DNA of 64,000 nucleotides from Sweltsa coloradensis. Taxonomy: Eukaryota > Arthropoda > Insecta > Plecoptera > Chloroperlidae. Of this stretch, positions 57,501 to 64,000 are shown piece after piece; within the stretch, counting starts at the first letter, position 1; every line of letters starts with the position of its first letter. The notes beneath the pieces were generated by a model, which did not search any database, was not told where the DNA came from, and saw only the letters and a list, made by a program, of their open reading frames with translations. The stretch is taken from assembly GCA_024449915.1 (NCBI GenBank), contig JAMZAV010000967.1:1-64000 (forward strand), in the 5' to 3' direction. The position numbers and the translations under genes are program-made.

Positions 57501-59387
57501 GTGCCTACAGGGTTGGCTTGGTCGGTTTTAAATTACTGTCGTCCACTGAAAATTAGTTATATGACAGTGAGTAGACTCTAAATACGAATTTATTTATTTA
57601 TTTTTGTAATACAATCTAATTTACAAAGGAGGAAGATAAATAAATATAAGTTGATAGGAATTGTATCTGTGCTCAAATTGTATTTGCCTATGAAAGCCAC
57701 AACTCTTATTGTATGTGGTCAAAATGTTTGAACGATATACATAAGTAAATATAAATATAGGAAACACACACAAAACGGGGTTGGCTTGGTTTTAATAAAA
57801 CTCCCCCTCTACGTAAGTGAGTGGGTTGACTTATAATACGATGTTATATTATTTATTTAATTAAATGCTTATCAATAGAAATTGTTCTCGTGATTCATAA
57901 CTAGATATGGACTTGGTTTTAAATATGAATGTGAAAATTAAAGTATTTAATTGACTTCACGTATCCCAACAATCTTATTATTGAGTTATGATTGTGACCA
58001 ATCCAGGTAACAATCATAACTCATCCACTGGTCGTGTAAGCCACAATATAATATAGTACTTTTATTATATTGAAACTTTTGTCGCTTAGGGAGCGTCCGA
58101 TTATTTGAATAACCTCAAGTTTATTTATTTTTATATTATTATTTAGTTTTTTAATTATTATTTTTTTTAATTGTATGCATTTTTAACTGGGAAGTTGGAT
58201 GCCATACAATAAATAGTTTAATTAAAAAATAATTAAAATGTATGTATTTAACTTCGTATTTTCATACTACATCACTGTTTATTCGTATACCACTCTCATT
58301 TTACTCTATGATTTTATTATAAATTTAGTTTATTTTTAGTTAGATGTAAAGAAGGGAATCATGCATAATTTGACATGAGGCTTAGCCCTCTTTGATTTTC
58401 TTCAACAATATTTAAGATCACCGTAAAATGAACTTTGATTTGTAAAAACTAGGAAGCTTCGCAAATGCTTTTTTAGGCGCGTTGTTGGATGAGCGTTATT
58501 GATGCATTGAGCTGCCATGTGCTATGCAGATTTTCTGTTGTTCTGTGAAAAAATTATTACAATCGGATAAAACATGTAGGTGTTAAATGTCGAAGAAATT
58601 TTTTAGAAACGAAAAAAGTGTAAAATTGCGATTTAATAAGAAAGAATGTTTTGATTACGCTCAAATATCACACGAATATATTAATTCATAAAATTAAGGT
58701 TCTGTGAAAAAATCCTTATAATCGAATAAAGCATGTCGGTGTTATTTGTCGAAGATTTTTTTTAAACGAAAAAAATCGTAAAATTGCGATTATAATGAAA
58801 AATATTTTTTTCGATTGCGCCAGAAAAACGTGGCAGTTCTAAGTTCAGAGATTTCGAAGGCCTCCAGAAAATTTGATTGCAATTGGAGTATCGGTTTAGC
58901 CGGAATCGTGTTTACAAACACACAAACATACAAACAGAAAAAAAGAAAGAAGAAAAACATTCCGGATTTTTTTCTCCAGCATAGTGGAATGGAATGTTCG
59001 CTTCGCTCATCTATCAATATAATAAAATAATAAGAAATTACTCAATGCAAACAAGGCAAATCATGTTCTTGTGTTGTAAGTACGTGGTCATATGGAGGTG
59101 GCAAACAAAATGTATTTTAAGATGTTTATGACTTCTATCCCTTTAACAAAGTTAACGTTTATGCCGTGTTTTATGGAGAGTTTTACAGTGTAGATTTAAA
59201 TTTCCAGGCTCCATGGGCGTGGTACATACCAAGCACATTGTGCGGCAGCTTGGCCCTCGTGGCCAGTCTACTAGTCCTCACACTTCCAGAAACCTCCGAT
59301 AAGAAACTTAGCAACACTGTGCAAGAAATCAAAGACAAGCTTGACGATAAAGTTTCCATCAAAAATATCTTATGTTCGCGTAAATAG
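42502..59387 (+). CDS. Gene B: SLC22-family organic ion transporter-like protein (11 coding exons)
   Basis: Coding exons: 42502-42564, 44793-45013, 45810-45969, 48165-48268, 50054-50208, 51139-51313, 52308-52464 (or 52449), 54612-54814, 55891-56042, 57143-57327, 59208-59387; 584 residues, or 579 with the earlier exon 7 donor. It is the tandem paralog of gene A with identical intron phases. Visible hallmarks are the acidic N-terminus, helix 1 (WLWWIFFLTSTPSIF), sequons NTS, NWT, NYT and NTS, GSKWGRKRAF, FFPESPRWLI, ISELFPIDVRPLAIG and LPETSDKKLSNTVQ. The product should be a 12-helix plasma-membrane organic ion transporter; the substrate is unknown. No frameshift or internal stop is seen, so both copies appear functional. 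The differing cytoplasmic loop (exon 7) and helices 3-6 may reflect altered substrate or regulation. No regulatory sites can be assigned. Confidence 0.9.
42860..44098 (+). mobile_element. Diverged H1-type Helitron-like composite in gene B intron 1
   Basis: CTCTCTACCGGGCAAACGGC at 42892 and CGCTCATCCATCAACGCGAC at 44048 with AAGCGTAGGCGAAGCGG mark the two ends of a diverged H1-related element. A 5S-headed SINE (43567-43965) lies inside it, so the SINE probably inserted into the older element. The 5' terminus is not clear. Confidence 0.5.
43567..43965 (+). mobile_element. 5S rRNA-derived SINE, family S3 full-length copy
   Basis: The head (about 43585-43642) matches the internal promoter region of 5S rRNA: ACACCGAAGTTAAGCAACCT, CGGGCGTGGTCAG and GTGGGTGACCGC, i.e. 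A-box, intermediate element and C-box in order. A body with GTAACGGCTTCGTTC, CCTTTCGGATGGGA and GCCGGTACCGGGTTTCCCC follows, then the tail ATCACCACTCATCGTCTCGA and GAGACGTTAAGCAATA. Only part of 5S is present, so it is a SINE3-type element and not a 5S gene. Confidence 0.9.
44446..44700 (+). mobile_element. H1-like 5' fragment
   Basis: TAGATGAACGCAGCGAAGAC resembles the Helitron-like start, followed by TTTGCTGAGCACAGG and CCGATCTTGATAAGATTTTC related to the H1 interior. The 3' end is not recognisable before exon 2. Confidence 0.4.
44793..45013 (+). CDS. Gene B exon 2
   Basis: Acceptor TTTACTAG, donor ACAGG/GTGAGC. It encodes LQDDDDLENALEEIGDLS, helix 1 and the first part of the extracellular loop (NTSYVFIGADLPHWC, NWT). 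It is two codons shorter than gene A because of the acidic run. Confidence 0.9.
45031..45288. mobile_element. 258-bp G+C-rich inverted-repeat element in gene B intron 2
   Basis: Perfect 27-bp terminal inverted repeats: GAGGGGCCGCGAGCATAAAC then CGTGTAA, mirrored at the right by TTACACGGTTTATGCTCGCG then GCCCCTC. The left end is itself a palindrome around CGCG (CGTTACACGGCTTATGCTCG follows). No exact target duplication is visible and there is no coding capacity. It begins 17 bp after the exon 2 donor. Confidence 0.9.
45810..45969 (+). CDS. Gene B exon 3
   Basis: Acceptor TGTTTTCAG, donor GCTGAG/GTATTT. It encodes DPTKSSCTALNWNYTE through SSFVAE. It is about 97% identical to gene A exon 3. Confidence 0.92.
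46255..46800 (-). pseudogene. LINE reverse transcriptase C-terminal remnant in gene B intron 3
   Basis: On the minus strand two overlapping frames together give QYTDLVFFKRCLSG and GRRAFSFWVVNPWNDLPPAL, then SHFPSMCKKYL, the pattern seen at the C-terminus of CR1/Jockey-type reverse transcriptases. A frameshift separates the two. An AATAAATAAATAAATAAATA tail (46261-46282 in reverse) follows. It is antisense to gene B. Confidence 0.75.
47284..47475 (+). mobile_element. tRNA-headed SINE sharing the S3 tail
   Basis: The head (about 47284-47370) has TGCCGTCCGCGGTGGCACGT, a long variable region and GTGGGTTCGAATCCCGC then ATAAGGCA, like a class II (Leu/Ser type) tRNA. The tail ATCACCACTCATCGTCTAGA, CTTAGTGCA and GGACGTTAAGCAATA is the same tail as the 5S-SINE at 43915-43955 and the partial copy at 10895-10955. 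Confidence 0.85.
47515..48084 (+). mobile_element. Helitron/Helentron-like element, family H1, copy c
   Basis: TGGATGAGCGAAGCGAAGAC start; GCTCATCCATCAACGCGACG, GGACTTTAGCGTTTT and CCTAGT end. Flanks are T on both sides (TTTT/...CTAGT/TTTAG). It ends 80 bp before exon 4 of gene B. Confidence 0.88.
48165..48268 (+). CDS. Gene B exon 4
   Basis: Acceptor GTTCACAG, donor TCGAA/GTAAGT. It encodes WDLVCKHAAEKPMVQT, helix 2 and GS of the GSKWGRKR loop. About 87% identical to gene A. Confidence 0.92.
48352..48755 (+). mobile_element. tRNA-derived SINE, family S1, copy e (interrupted)
   Basis: GAGACTCTGATTAGGGAGGT and GGGTTCGAATACCTCC mark the head, AAGGTTTTCTTCAATTCATT the body, and CTTGAAGAGGGCTACACC with GATGTGTACGCTACA the end. 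An insertion of about 180 bp (48495-48690) of other sequence splits it. Confidence 0.7.
48880..49118 (-). mobile_element. tRNA-derived SINE, family S1, copy f
   Basis: Reverse orientation: CTACCTAGGGTGCAATGCAT, CTCTTCAGGTGTCTT, GAGGGCTGTTTAAGAGGACT, GAAGAAAACCTCA, GGCGGGATTCGAACGCG and GAGCCAACATTGTCGG. Confidence 0.85.
49279..49808 (+). mobile_element. Helitron/Helentron-like element, family H1, copy d
   Basis: Starts TGGATGAGCAAAGCGAAGAC and ends GCTCATCCATCAACGCGACT, GGAAAAAGCGTTTGGAAAGC and CCTATAGT, a degenerate CCTAGT. More diverged than copies b and c. Confidence 0.7.
50054..50208 (+). CDS. Gene B exon 5
   Basis: Acceptor TCATTTCAG, donor TTGT/GTGAGT. Completes GSKWGRKRAF and encodes helices 3-4 (VFIFTRIGIGMASAGANNAA). 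Same length as in gene A. Confidence 0.92.
50209..51138. other. Gene B intron 5
   Basis: AT-rich intron. CTACCCTTTGGGCAGGTAAA then CCTCAATTAAATATTGTATT (50880-50930) resembles a LINE-type 3' end. Nothing else is supportable. Confidence 0.4.
51139..51313 (+). CDS. Gene B exon 6
   Basis: Acceptor TTATTTCAG, donor TGCAT/GTAAGT. Encodes LTELCNPKYRSLLGILCYIP and helices 5-6 (LQLAISAPTLILILVHCM). Highly diverged 5' half versus gene A, with conserved tracts in the 3' half. Confidence 0.92.
51314..52307. other. Gene B intron 6
   Basis: AT-rich intron without a supportable feature; an ATTGAATTGAATGAAATTGA stretch precedes the acceptor GCCCCCAG. Confidence 0.45.
52308..52464 (+). CDS. Gene B exon 7
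   Basis: Acceptor TTGCCCCCAG. Encodes FFPESPRWLIIQRRIGEAWG and the cytoplasmic loop to GKIITVKIKQ. Two in-phase donors are possible: AAACAG/GTAACT (52464), chosen for its exon-side match, or ATAACT/GTGAAG (52449), which is at the position used by gene A. They differ by five codons. Confidence 0.75.
52577..53264 (-). mobile_element. Helitron-like element, family H3, with inverted 3' ends
   Basis: Minus strand: starts TAAACGAGGGAGCGGAGCGA (53264), contains a run of CTGTCTGTCTGTCTGTCTGT, CAGCCGAACCGCTGAACAGA and a tRNA-like B-box (GGTTCGATACC at about 52937), and ends GACTTTGGCGTTTCCCTAGT read outward at 52577. The last 184 bp (52577-52760) form a palindrome whose two ends both read CTAGT. TIR-like blocks GAGTGAGTGAGC / GCTCACTCACTC lie inside. 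No protein is encoded. Confidence 0.6.
54612..54814 (+). CDS. Gene B exon 8
   Basis: Acceptor ATTTGTTGCAG, donor GACAG/GTAATA. Encodes ETYPVESSDKI through FSTSDLRWRILISFSL and helix 7 (ITTLTMTAITLNADNLRLDR). Confidence 0.92.
54858..55080 (-). mobile_element. tRNA-derived SINE, family S1, copy g
   Basis: Reverse orientation, with GAGAGCTGTTTAAGAGGACT, CAATCCCTTGCATTCACATT, CTGCCGGTCTCGACGGGATT then TGAACCCGGGGCC and CAAGCCAACACTGTCGG. Located in gene B intron 8. Confidence 0.88.
55891..56042 (+). CDS. Gene B exon 9
   Basis: Acceptor CGTTGTACAG, donor CTCAAG/GTAATT. Encodes helices 8-9 (FIYIGFMGGVGVISSCVSIL, LKFIGRRLCCSLLYFVGA). Confidence 0.92.
56068..56200 (-). mobile_element. tRNA-like element related to the 31062 foldback
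   Basis: The minus-strand tRNA-like unit at 56075-56147 (73 nt) has acceptor GTCTTGG / TCGGGAT, D stem GTCT/AGAC, loop CTGGAAT and a perfect T arm CCGGG-TTTGAAC-CCCGG. Downstream CTTCTGAATTGTAGATGCAT and TATAGATCTGAATGG match 31178-31215. The inverted right arm seen at 31062-31290 is missing, so this copy is single-ended. Confidence 0.75.
57143..57327 (+). CDS. Gene B exon 10
   Basis: Acceptor TTTATTTCAG, donor TTGTTG/GTGAGC. Encodes helices 10-11 with FISELFPIDVRPLAIGACST. About 98% identical to gene A exon 10 including synonymous positions. Confidence 0.93.
57412..57600 (+). mobile_element. tRNA-derived SINE, family S2, 3' part
   Basis: Shares GTGTTTCCGGTCTCTAGTTG-like text, TCGCTCGTCGATGATGTCGG, CCTACAGGGTTGGCTTGGTC and GAGTAGACTCTAAATACGAA with the S2 copies, then ATTTATTTATT. 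The tRNA-like head is missing. A further short S2-like end is at about 57776-57855. Confidence 0.75.
57982..58021. repeat. Short inverted repeat
   Basis: GAGTTATGATTGT and its reverse complement flank a 13-bp spacer, in gene B intron 10. Confidence 0.85.
58448..59013 (-). mobile_element. Helitron/Helentron-like element, family H2, copy d
   Basis: Minus strand: starts TAGATGAGCGAAGCGAACAT and ends AACGCTCATCCAACAACGCG, CCTAAAAAAGCATTTGCGAA and GCTTCCTAGT. Interior H2 blocks (CGATTCCGGCTAAACCGAT reversed, CACAGAACCTTAATTT) are present. In gene B intron 10. Confidence 0.85.
59208..59387 (+). CDS. Gene B exon 11 (3' end of coding sequence)
   Basis: Acceptor AATTTCCAG. Encodes helix 12 (WYIPSTLCGSLALVASLLVL), LPETSDKKLSNTVQEIKD and ends NILCSRK with TAG at 59385-59387; one residue longer than gene A. 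Confidence 0.93.
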   Translation, partial: APWAWYIPSTLCGSLALVASLLVLTLPETSDKKLSNTVQEIKDKLDDKVSIKNILCSRK

Positions 59388-60310
59388 ATTAATTTTGTAT
59401 TGCGTTTTTATACTAACTTTTTGTAACTTGTCGATGGTGACGTAGTATTGAAGAATGTGTGATTGATTTATTAACTTTTTATAAACACAATTTAAGTTGA
59501 AGCCTGACTATGATGTGTACTTCACAGCACACAAAGTGAAAATATGTTCAATGCTATGCACATGTATATTAAAATATTATAATGATAAAACACAATTTGA
59601 TTTGAAAAAAACGTTTTTCATAATCACCAGTGGCATCTGTGATGAGCTCAAAATATAATTAACTCGCTAAATTCCGTATGCTCGTATGTGTGTCACATTG
59701 CGTGCACACCCAATCATGTAGTGTGCCACACACCCTATAGCACATGCAATTTAGTTTGTTCATCGCCTTTTCTCTCGAAATCGCATTCGGTATAGATGAC
59801 ACTGGTGATTTAAAAAATAGCATATTCCGTTGAAAAAGTGCATACACGACTGCACATTCTTCAATATGACGTAATTTTTAATGTATTAGTCGTAATACGG
59901 AAGTTTTGAGCTGTTCAGCTTGTTTCGCCTGTGCCTTTAACCTTTGGTGGCTGTGTTGTATTCTTGTATTATCTCATATTATTTTAAATGTTTCGTTACG
60001 ACTGAAAAAGTATTACTTCCACCAAGGTCTAGTTTGTATAATCTTTGATGCAGTGGCAGTTCTATTACTAACACTCACACATGTTAAGACTGCGACTACA
60101 AAGTAGGGTTTGTTATTATTTTTTATCGTTCGTCGATGTTAGATCGTAGCTGTTGTGTGTTTTTTAAAAGAATTTAACGGTTGTTGAAATATTTTGTTAA
60201 ATACTTGTATATTCAATTGAACCTTGTACAAAGCATCAATTTATCATTCTTAAGTGTGAAAGTCTATTATAATACCAGACAAACGAAATAAAAAACGTGT
60301 ATCAGTTTTT
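59388..60310 (+). terminator. Gene B 3' UTR and polyadenylation signal
   Basis: AATAAA at 60287-60292 (GAAATAAAAAACGTG) is a plausible polyadenylation signal about 0.9 kb after the stop codon. Earlier alternatives are not clear. The extent is inferred. Confidence 0.4.
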
Positions 60311-60718
60311 AATTGGACTTACATTAAGAATATGTTATTATCATTTAAATGTTAAACAATATTTACCACCTAAAGAACTAAGATGGTTTAATTTATAATA
60401 TAGAAACTTTAACTAGACAAAACACATCACGATTCAGGATTGTATCAAATGTGTAACTATAAGTATTTAGTCTTGTGGAATTGTGTGTGTATGGACTATG
60501 TGACACTACGATGTTCATGAAAATCATAATTCCATTTAATTTAGTAAAATACTAACAATAACATTAAACCATTGAAATGTGGATACAAATAGTAAACCGT
60601 ATTACAGTTGTACATAAGATGATGCTCAATACTTTGCAAACGAAAATCATATACATGACCATTACCTATATTTATGTTTGTGATCAAGATATTTAAAATT
60701 CTTTGTATATGATTTATG

Positions 60719-61396
60719 TAAAGTTTATTCATCATTGAGATACAAAGTGACCATCGGCGGACGAGACCGGGATCGGTCGTCCCGTCTATTGTCTGCATTT
60801 TTCCCTTTCCACCTTTTTTGGCGTGACCGAACTTGGGAGCGAACATGGGTTTTTTTCTACCTGCCTCCGCACATTTCAAATCTATTGTGATGAAAATAAT
60901 TTATTCAGCGAAATATTTTTTTTATAATTGCATGTATTTAATAACGTGGTTCAAATGTATAGCTTGAGTTATGAAATGCGTTTTTTTCCCTAGTGTCTAC
61001 GATCAAAACTGACTGAAATATATAAATATTATTATATTACTAAATAATATTATCAAAATATATTATAGAAGCATTATCCGTAACTCAGTCAGTTTTTATC
61101 GTAGAATTTCGTCCAAAAAAATGAAATTCATGACGCACGCTTAATATTTTAACAACGTTATTATTAGATATTTGCAATTAAACAAAAAAAATCAATAAAT
61201 AAATAGAACAATAAAACAGGAAGAGAATACAGCAGGTAGAAAACCCTCAGCTTCTAGGATGGTCTATTTTACGACTACACGCGACAACCCTTAGCAGCTG
61301 CCTCATACCGATATCATTGTACCATGCCTCATACCCATACCCGACGCGTCCGTCGATGGTCACTTTGTATCTCAATGATGAACAAACTTTTGTTTT
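60719..61396. mobile_element. Inverted-repeat element downstream of gene B
   Basis: TTCATCATTGAGATACAAAG then TGACCATCG at 60729-60758 is mirrored at 61354-61383. Inner blocks TTTTTTCTACCTGC (about 60850) and GCAGGTAGAAAACCC (61229) are also inverted, as are CTACGATCAAAACTGACTGA (60998) and TCAGTCAGTTTTTATCGTAG (61086). The arms are diverged between these blocks. No transposase is visible; class unknown. A minus-strand open frame over the left arm is probably incidental. Confidence 0.65.
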
Positions 61397-62121
61397 AGCC
61401 CATGGGGTTCATTATCATAATTTCTCAAATTGTTGTCATGAATGAAACTTCAACGTTTATTTTTGCTATTTATATTATCCAAATACTGCATATTTTAAAC
61501 TTCAAGATGACCATTGTTACCTTTATTATGTGAGTGCATATATCTAATGAACTGGTGAAAAATGTAATAAACTTTAGAAAATTAATGCACTAACTCCTCT
61601 TGTTGTGATAATGACACACCACAATAACTTTTAAATTTAGGAAACATGTTAAGTGATGTTCATATGGAGTTTTTTTTTAATAAATGAAGCGGCATAATGT
61701 GTGTTTTTACTTTCTGCAAGATTTATTTATTTATCCATGTACACCCTACTCCACCACAATAGTTTGCTAACAAAAATTACAAAATAATATCAATAAACTA
61801 CCAGAATGAACTAATAACAGTCTCAATCTTGTATCATAATGCTTTTTTAAATAACGCATCTAATAAAATAAGGTAAGTCATAAGGTCTATGGTTAAGGTT
61901 TACATCTCTACTCCCTTGCCCAAATTGAGATTAGCTTTCATCAAAAGTTGACATAAAATTTTTGGATATGACGTGTAGTCAAACATGTCAGTATATTTGT
62001 TGAAAATTAATATTTTTGAAGAATCTAAGAACATCAAATAATTACCACATCACTTAAATAGAACGAAGTTATAGTTTTAACTTACATAAATAACCTGCCC
62101 ATTTATAAATCACAATTATTA
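61397..62121. other. Intergenic DNA downstream of the minus-strand gene
   Basis: AT-rich. Minus-strand AATAAA hexamers (TTTATT on the plus strand at about 61724-61733) could terminate the minus-strand transcript. Nothing else is supportable. Confidence 0.35.
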
Positions 62122-62546
62122 TTAATCCCAGTGTCTTCGTAACTGTTGATAAGACGAATGCAGTGGTGCCTGATTCCACTGCCTTCTAGAGAACATGTAA
62201 TTTACAAGGGGTTGTTCTTGAGGATCCCACTGCCCTCTTAAATGCGGACGAGAATCTGCTACTTGCGGAAACCACTGCCTTCTATTGAGTAATTGTAATG
62301 TTGGTAGTGCATCTTGTGGCACCCACTGCCCTCTATTGAGCAGTTGTGAAGTTGGTAGTGCATTTTCTGGAACCCACTGCCCTCTAGTGATGAGTTTAGA
62401 AGCAGACGTATCAAACTGCTCTCCAGCGATGACATGCGAGGTAGGCACGTAGATCTGGCCATCTTGGTGCGGAGATCTGAGTAGAGCGCCTGCCAGGAGA
62501 GAGAGGAGCACGACGAACAACGCGGTGCGCCCTCCGCCGGGTTCAA
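62122..62546 (-). CDS. Main exon of a small membrane-anchored or secreted Trp-repeat protein
   Basis: Minus strand. A polypyrimidine acceptor (GTTTGTTTCAGAG) precedes an open exon of 425 nt to TAA at 62122-62124. The peptide begins VEPGGGR, has one hydrophobic segment (TALFVVLLSLLAGALL) that could be a signal anchor or signal peptide, then six short repeats each opening with R(G/R)(Q/H)W: RGQWVPENALPT, RGQWVPQDALPT, RRQWFPQ, RGQWDPQ, RRQWNQ and RRHWD at the C-terminus. Repeat spacing is 15-17 residues. Single or paired Arg residues before each unit could be processing sites, as in peptide precursors, but no amidation signals are seen. I do not recognise the family. Joined to 63858-63894 it gives 153 residues. 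Confidence 0.6.
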
Positions 62547-63857
62547 CTCTGAAACAAACGTTTGATTTAAATCTAATTTGAGAATGTATTTTAAAACAAT
62601 TGCAGGAAGCACCAACGTTAACTTTGAAAATTTTGTATTTTACAAAAAGGATAATATTCAACTGTAATACAACAATTTTTATATGATATGCATCTTATAT
62701 TTTGCGGTTGATTGCCGTTTTATGATAGTTTAGAAAAAAGATTATCGAATTCTTTCAATTCCATTAAAAGTTACATCGATTAACAATAATAAAGAACGGT
62801 TGATACGTGAAAATAATTATTTTTCAATCCCCAAATCTGTCACAACTATTGTGACACATCGAAATGAACCACTCACTAAAATATTTTTGTTTCCAAATAA
62901 TATGAAAGGAATAAGTAGTTTAATCAATCGATCTTTGAGAAATTATACCGATTAATCGATTTATTTTTACTCCTACTTACACTTACACCCACGCTCATAC
63001 ATACACACAAACACATGCATTTAGTGATAATTCAATAGTCTAAGTTCATACAACAATATCCTATGAGTTTTGAATTTTACAAGTATCTTGTGTTCGGGGC
63101 TTTGCCCTTTTCTGGTAATCGTTACATTTGTATTGTTCATTGCAATTGTAAATAAATAAGAATATTATTGCCGATTATCAATTTATAAATTTTTATTAAT
63201 AAAACAAAGTAGTAGAATAGTGCAACTTAAGCAATAACAAAATAAGTTACAAAGAGACGGCAAACATAACATTCTTGTTAAATAGAAAAAAAAGTAATTT
63301 CAAATGAAGGACCTCGTCTGGGCCCGAGGTAGAATTGGCCCAGAGCATGGCTCTGCTAATCGTACAAGGCGATTCAAGAGAAAAAGTCGACCTCGCATAC
63401 ATCAGCTAGTAAGAGGGGACTGGAAGTATATTTCTCCCCGAAACTAGAGGCGAGCTCTGGAAATTGTCGTCGGGGACACCTTCCACTTTTCTTAGCGACC
63501 TCCCCGACCACGATGACAATGACAGAACGAACGATGACAAAGACTATGACGACCGCGAAGTGAAACCTTGTCTCCTTACCGTGGCGGTTATGACCACATG
63601 TACCCTCTTCCAATTTACCCTCAGCATAGTGGTAATAACTAACGGTTGAACGCTCCAATCACAAAACCAATAAATGAAGCAATAAAAACAATACAAAAAC
63701 ATCTGTAAACTTGGCACTTAATTTTCAATGCACGTCTTGACCAAAATATAATCATTACTAAACCCTGTAAATATTAACTTGACCTTGTCATTATAATTTC
63801 TAAAATCTTTAATGATATAACATAAAAATTGTGAAGTCAAGTTTACAAAAGATTGAC
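62547..63857. other. Probable intron of the minus-strand gene
   Basis: Contains a LINE-type end (GGGGCTTTGCCCTTTT and AAATAAATAAGAAT at 63096-63160), a G+C-richer segment 63300-63640, and the candidate plus-strand exon described separately. The segment 63300-63440 has no assignable function. Confidence 0.4.
63496..63631 (+). CDS. Candidate exon of a membrane protein, plus strand
   Basis: Acceptor CTTCCACTTTTCTTAG is strong, and the donor ATAGTG/GTAATA is acceptable. The exon encodes an acidic stretch (DLPDHDDNDRTNDDKDYDD) followed by a hydrophobic run, KPCLLTVAVMTTCTLFQF then TLSIV, like the N-terminus and first helix of a transporter. The gene would continue beyond the window. No family is recognised. 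The reverse strand is also open here, and the region lies inside the proposed intron of a minus-strand gene, so the assignment is tentative. Confidence 0.35.
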
Positions 63858-63894
63858 CTGGCCGCAGTTCATTGGTGACTTTGGCGGAGCTCAT
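63858..63894 (-). CDS. Probable first coding exon of the Trp-repeat protein
   Basis: Minus strand: ATG at 63894 begins MSSAKVTNELRP and ends CGGCCAG/GTCAAT in phase 1. Joining to the acceptor CAGAG/TTGAACCC restores the frame (V at the junction) and places a 20-residue polar segment before the hydrophobic helix. A TCAGTC initiator-like motif lies just upstream, between an in-frame ATG at 63930 and the ATG at 63894, favouring the latter. The donor is only moderate, and the exon is inferred. Confidence 0.35.
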
Positions 63895-64000
63895 AGGGAT
63901 AGCTTTGACTGACAAATCAACACAGCACACATCTCAACACACGAAAAAAACAAACAATTAGTGAACTGATTAGTATTGCAACGGAGAAGCCTAAGCGAAA

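Noticed and set aside
60541..60879. Minus-strand open frame beginning MKCAEAGRKKPMFAPKFG
   Set aside because: It lies on one arm of an inverted-repeat element and continues into AT-rich sequence; no homology is recognised.
63430..63470. FLPETRGELWKL reading upstream of 63496, resembling a transporter C-terminal motif
   Set aside because: The frame is closed just upstream by stops (TAG TAA), and a stronger acceptor lies downstream, so the likeness is probably chance.
63374..63658. 94-codon minus-strand open frame opposite the candidate plus-strand exon
   Set aside because: Its Val/Ile run is the mirror of Asp codons on the plus strand, and no good minus-strand splice sites border it; retained only as an alternative.
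1..64000. CRISPR arrays, operons, bacterial-type promoters
   Set aside because: None present; exon-intron structure, SINEs and LINEs show nuclear animal DNA.

Overview
The window looks like AT-rich, intron-rich, repeat-laden animal DNA, most likely from an insect; a hemipteran is a guess I cannot verify. Protein-coding sequence is sparse. Exons stand out as G+C-rich islands with clean GT-AG borders in a background of low-complexity AT sequence, SINEs, LINE remnants, foldback elements and Helitron-like elements.

The backbone is a tandem pair of paralogous plus-strand genes for SLC22-family (organic cation/anion transporter type, Major Facilitator Superfamily) membrane proteins. Gene A (coding 20021-33220, 11 coding exons, 581 residues predicted) and gene B (coding 42502-59387, 11 coding exons, 579 or 584 residues predicted) have the same exon number, intron phases and nearly the same exon lengths. 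Both show the SLC22 hallmarks: a large extracellular loop with glycosylation sequons after helix 1, GSKWGRKR after helix 2, PESP(K/R)WL after helix 6 and LPETSD after helix 12. Divergence between the copies is patchy: exons 3 and 10 are about 97-98% identical at the nucleotide level, while exons 1, 7 and much of 6 are strongly diverged, which suggests gene conversion. Each gene has a short first coding exon of exactly 21 codons, and a possible noncoding exon further upstream (17087-17270 for A, about 38824-38893 for B).

Layout: 1-17000 has no recognised complete gene; it holds repeats, a Jockey/CR1-like LINE remnant (8039-10078, ending in a 33-copy pentanucleotide array) and one orphan minus-strand exon-like segment (14591-14737). 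17000-33900 is gene A, whose first intron contains a 3.9-kb palindrome (20261-24192). 33900-42400 is intergenic/upstream DNA with SINEs and a tRNA-bounded foldback. 42437-60300 is gene B, its introns filled with LINE, SINE and Helitron-like copies. 60700-64000 holds an inverted-repeat element, a minus-strand gene for a small membrane-anchored or secreted protein with Trp-containing repeats (62122-62546 plus a probable first exon at 63858-63894), and a candidate plus-strand exon of a membrane protein at 63496-63631.

The most informative repeat observations are these. A Helitron-like element sits in one arm of the palindrome while the other arm preserves the empty target site, showing insertion between T and T without target duplication. 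A 5S-rRNA-headed SINE and a tRNA-headed SINE share one 3' tail. Foldback elements are bounded by inverted tRNA-like sequences. Different inverted-repeat elements have inserted within 30 bp of the exon 2 splice donor in each paralog.
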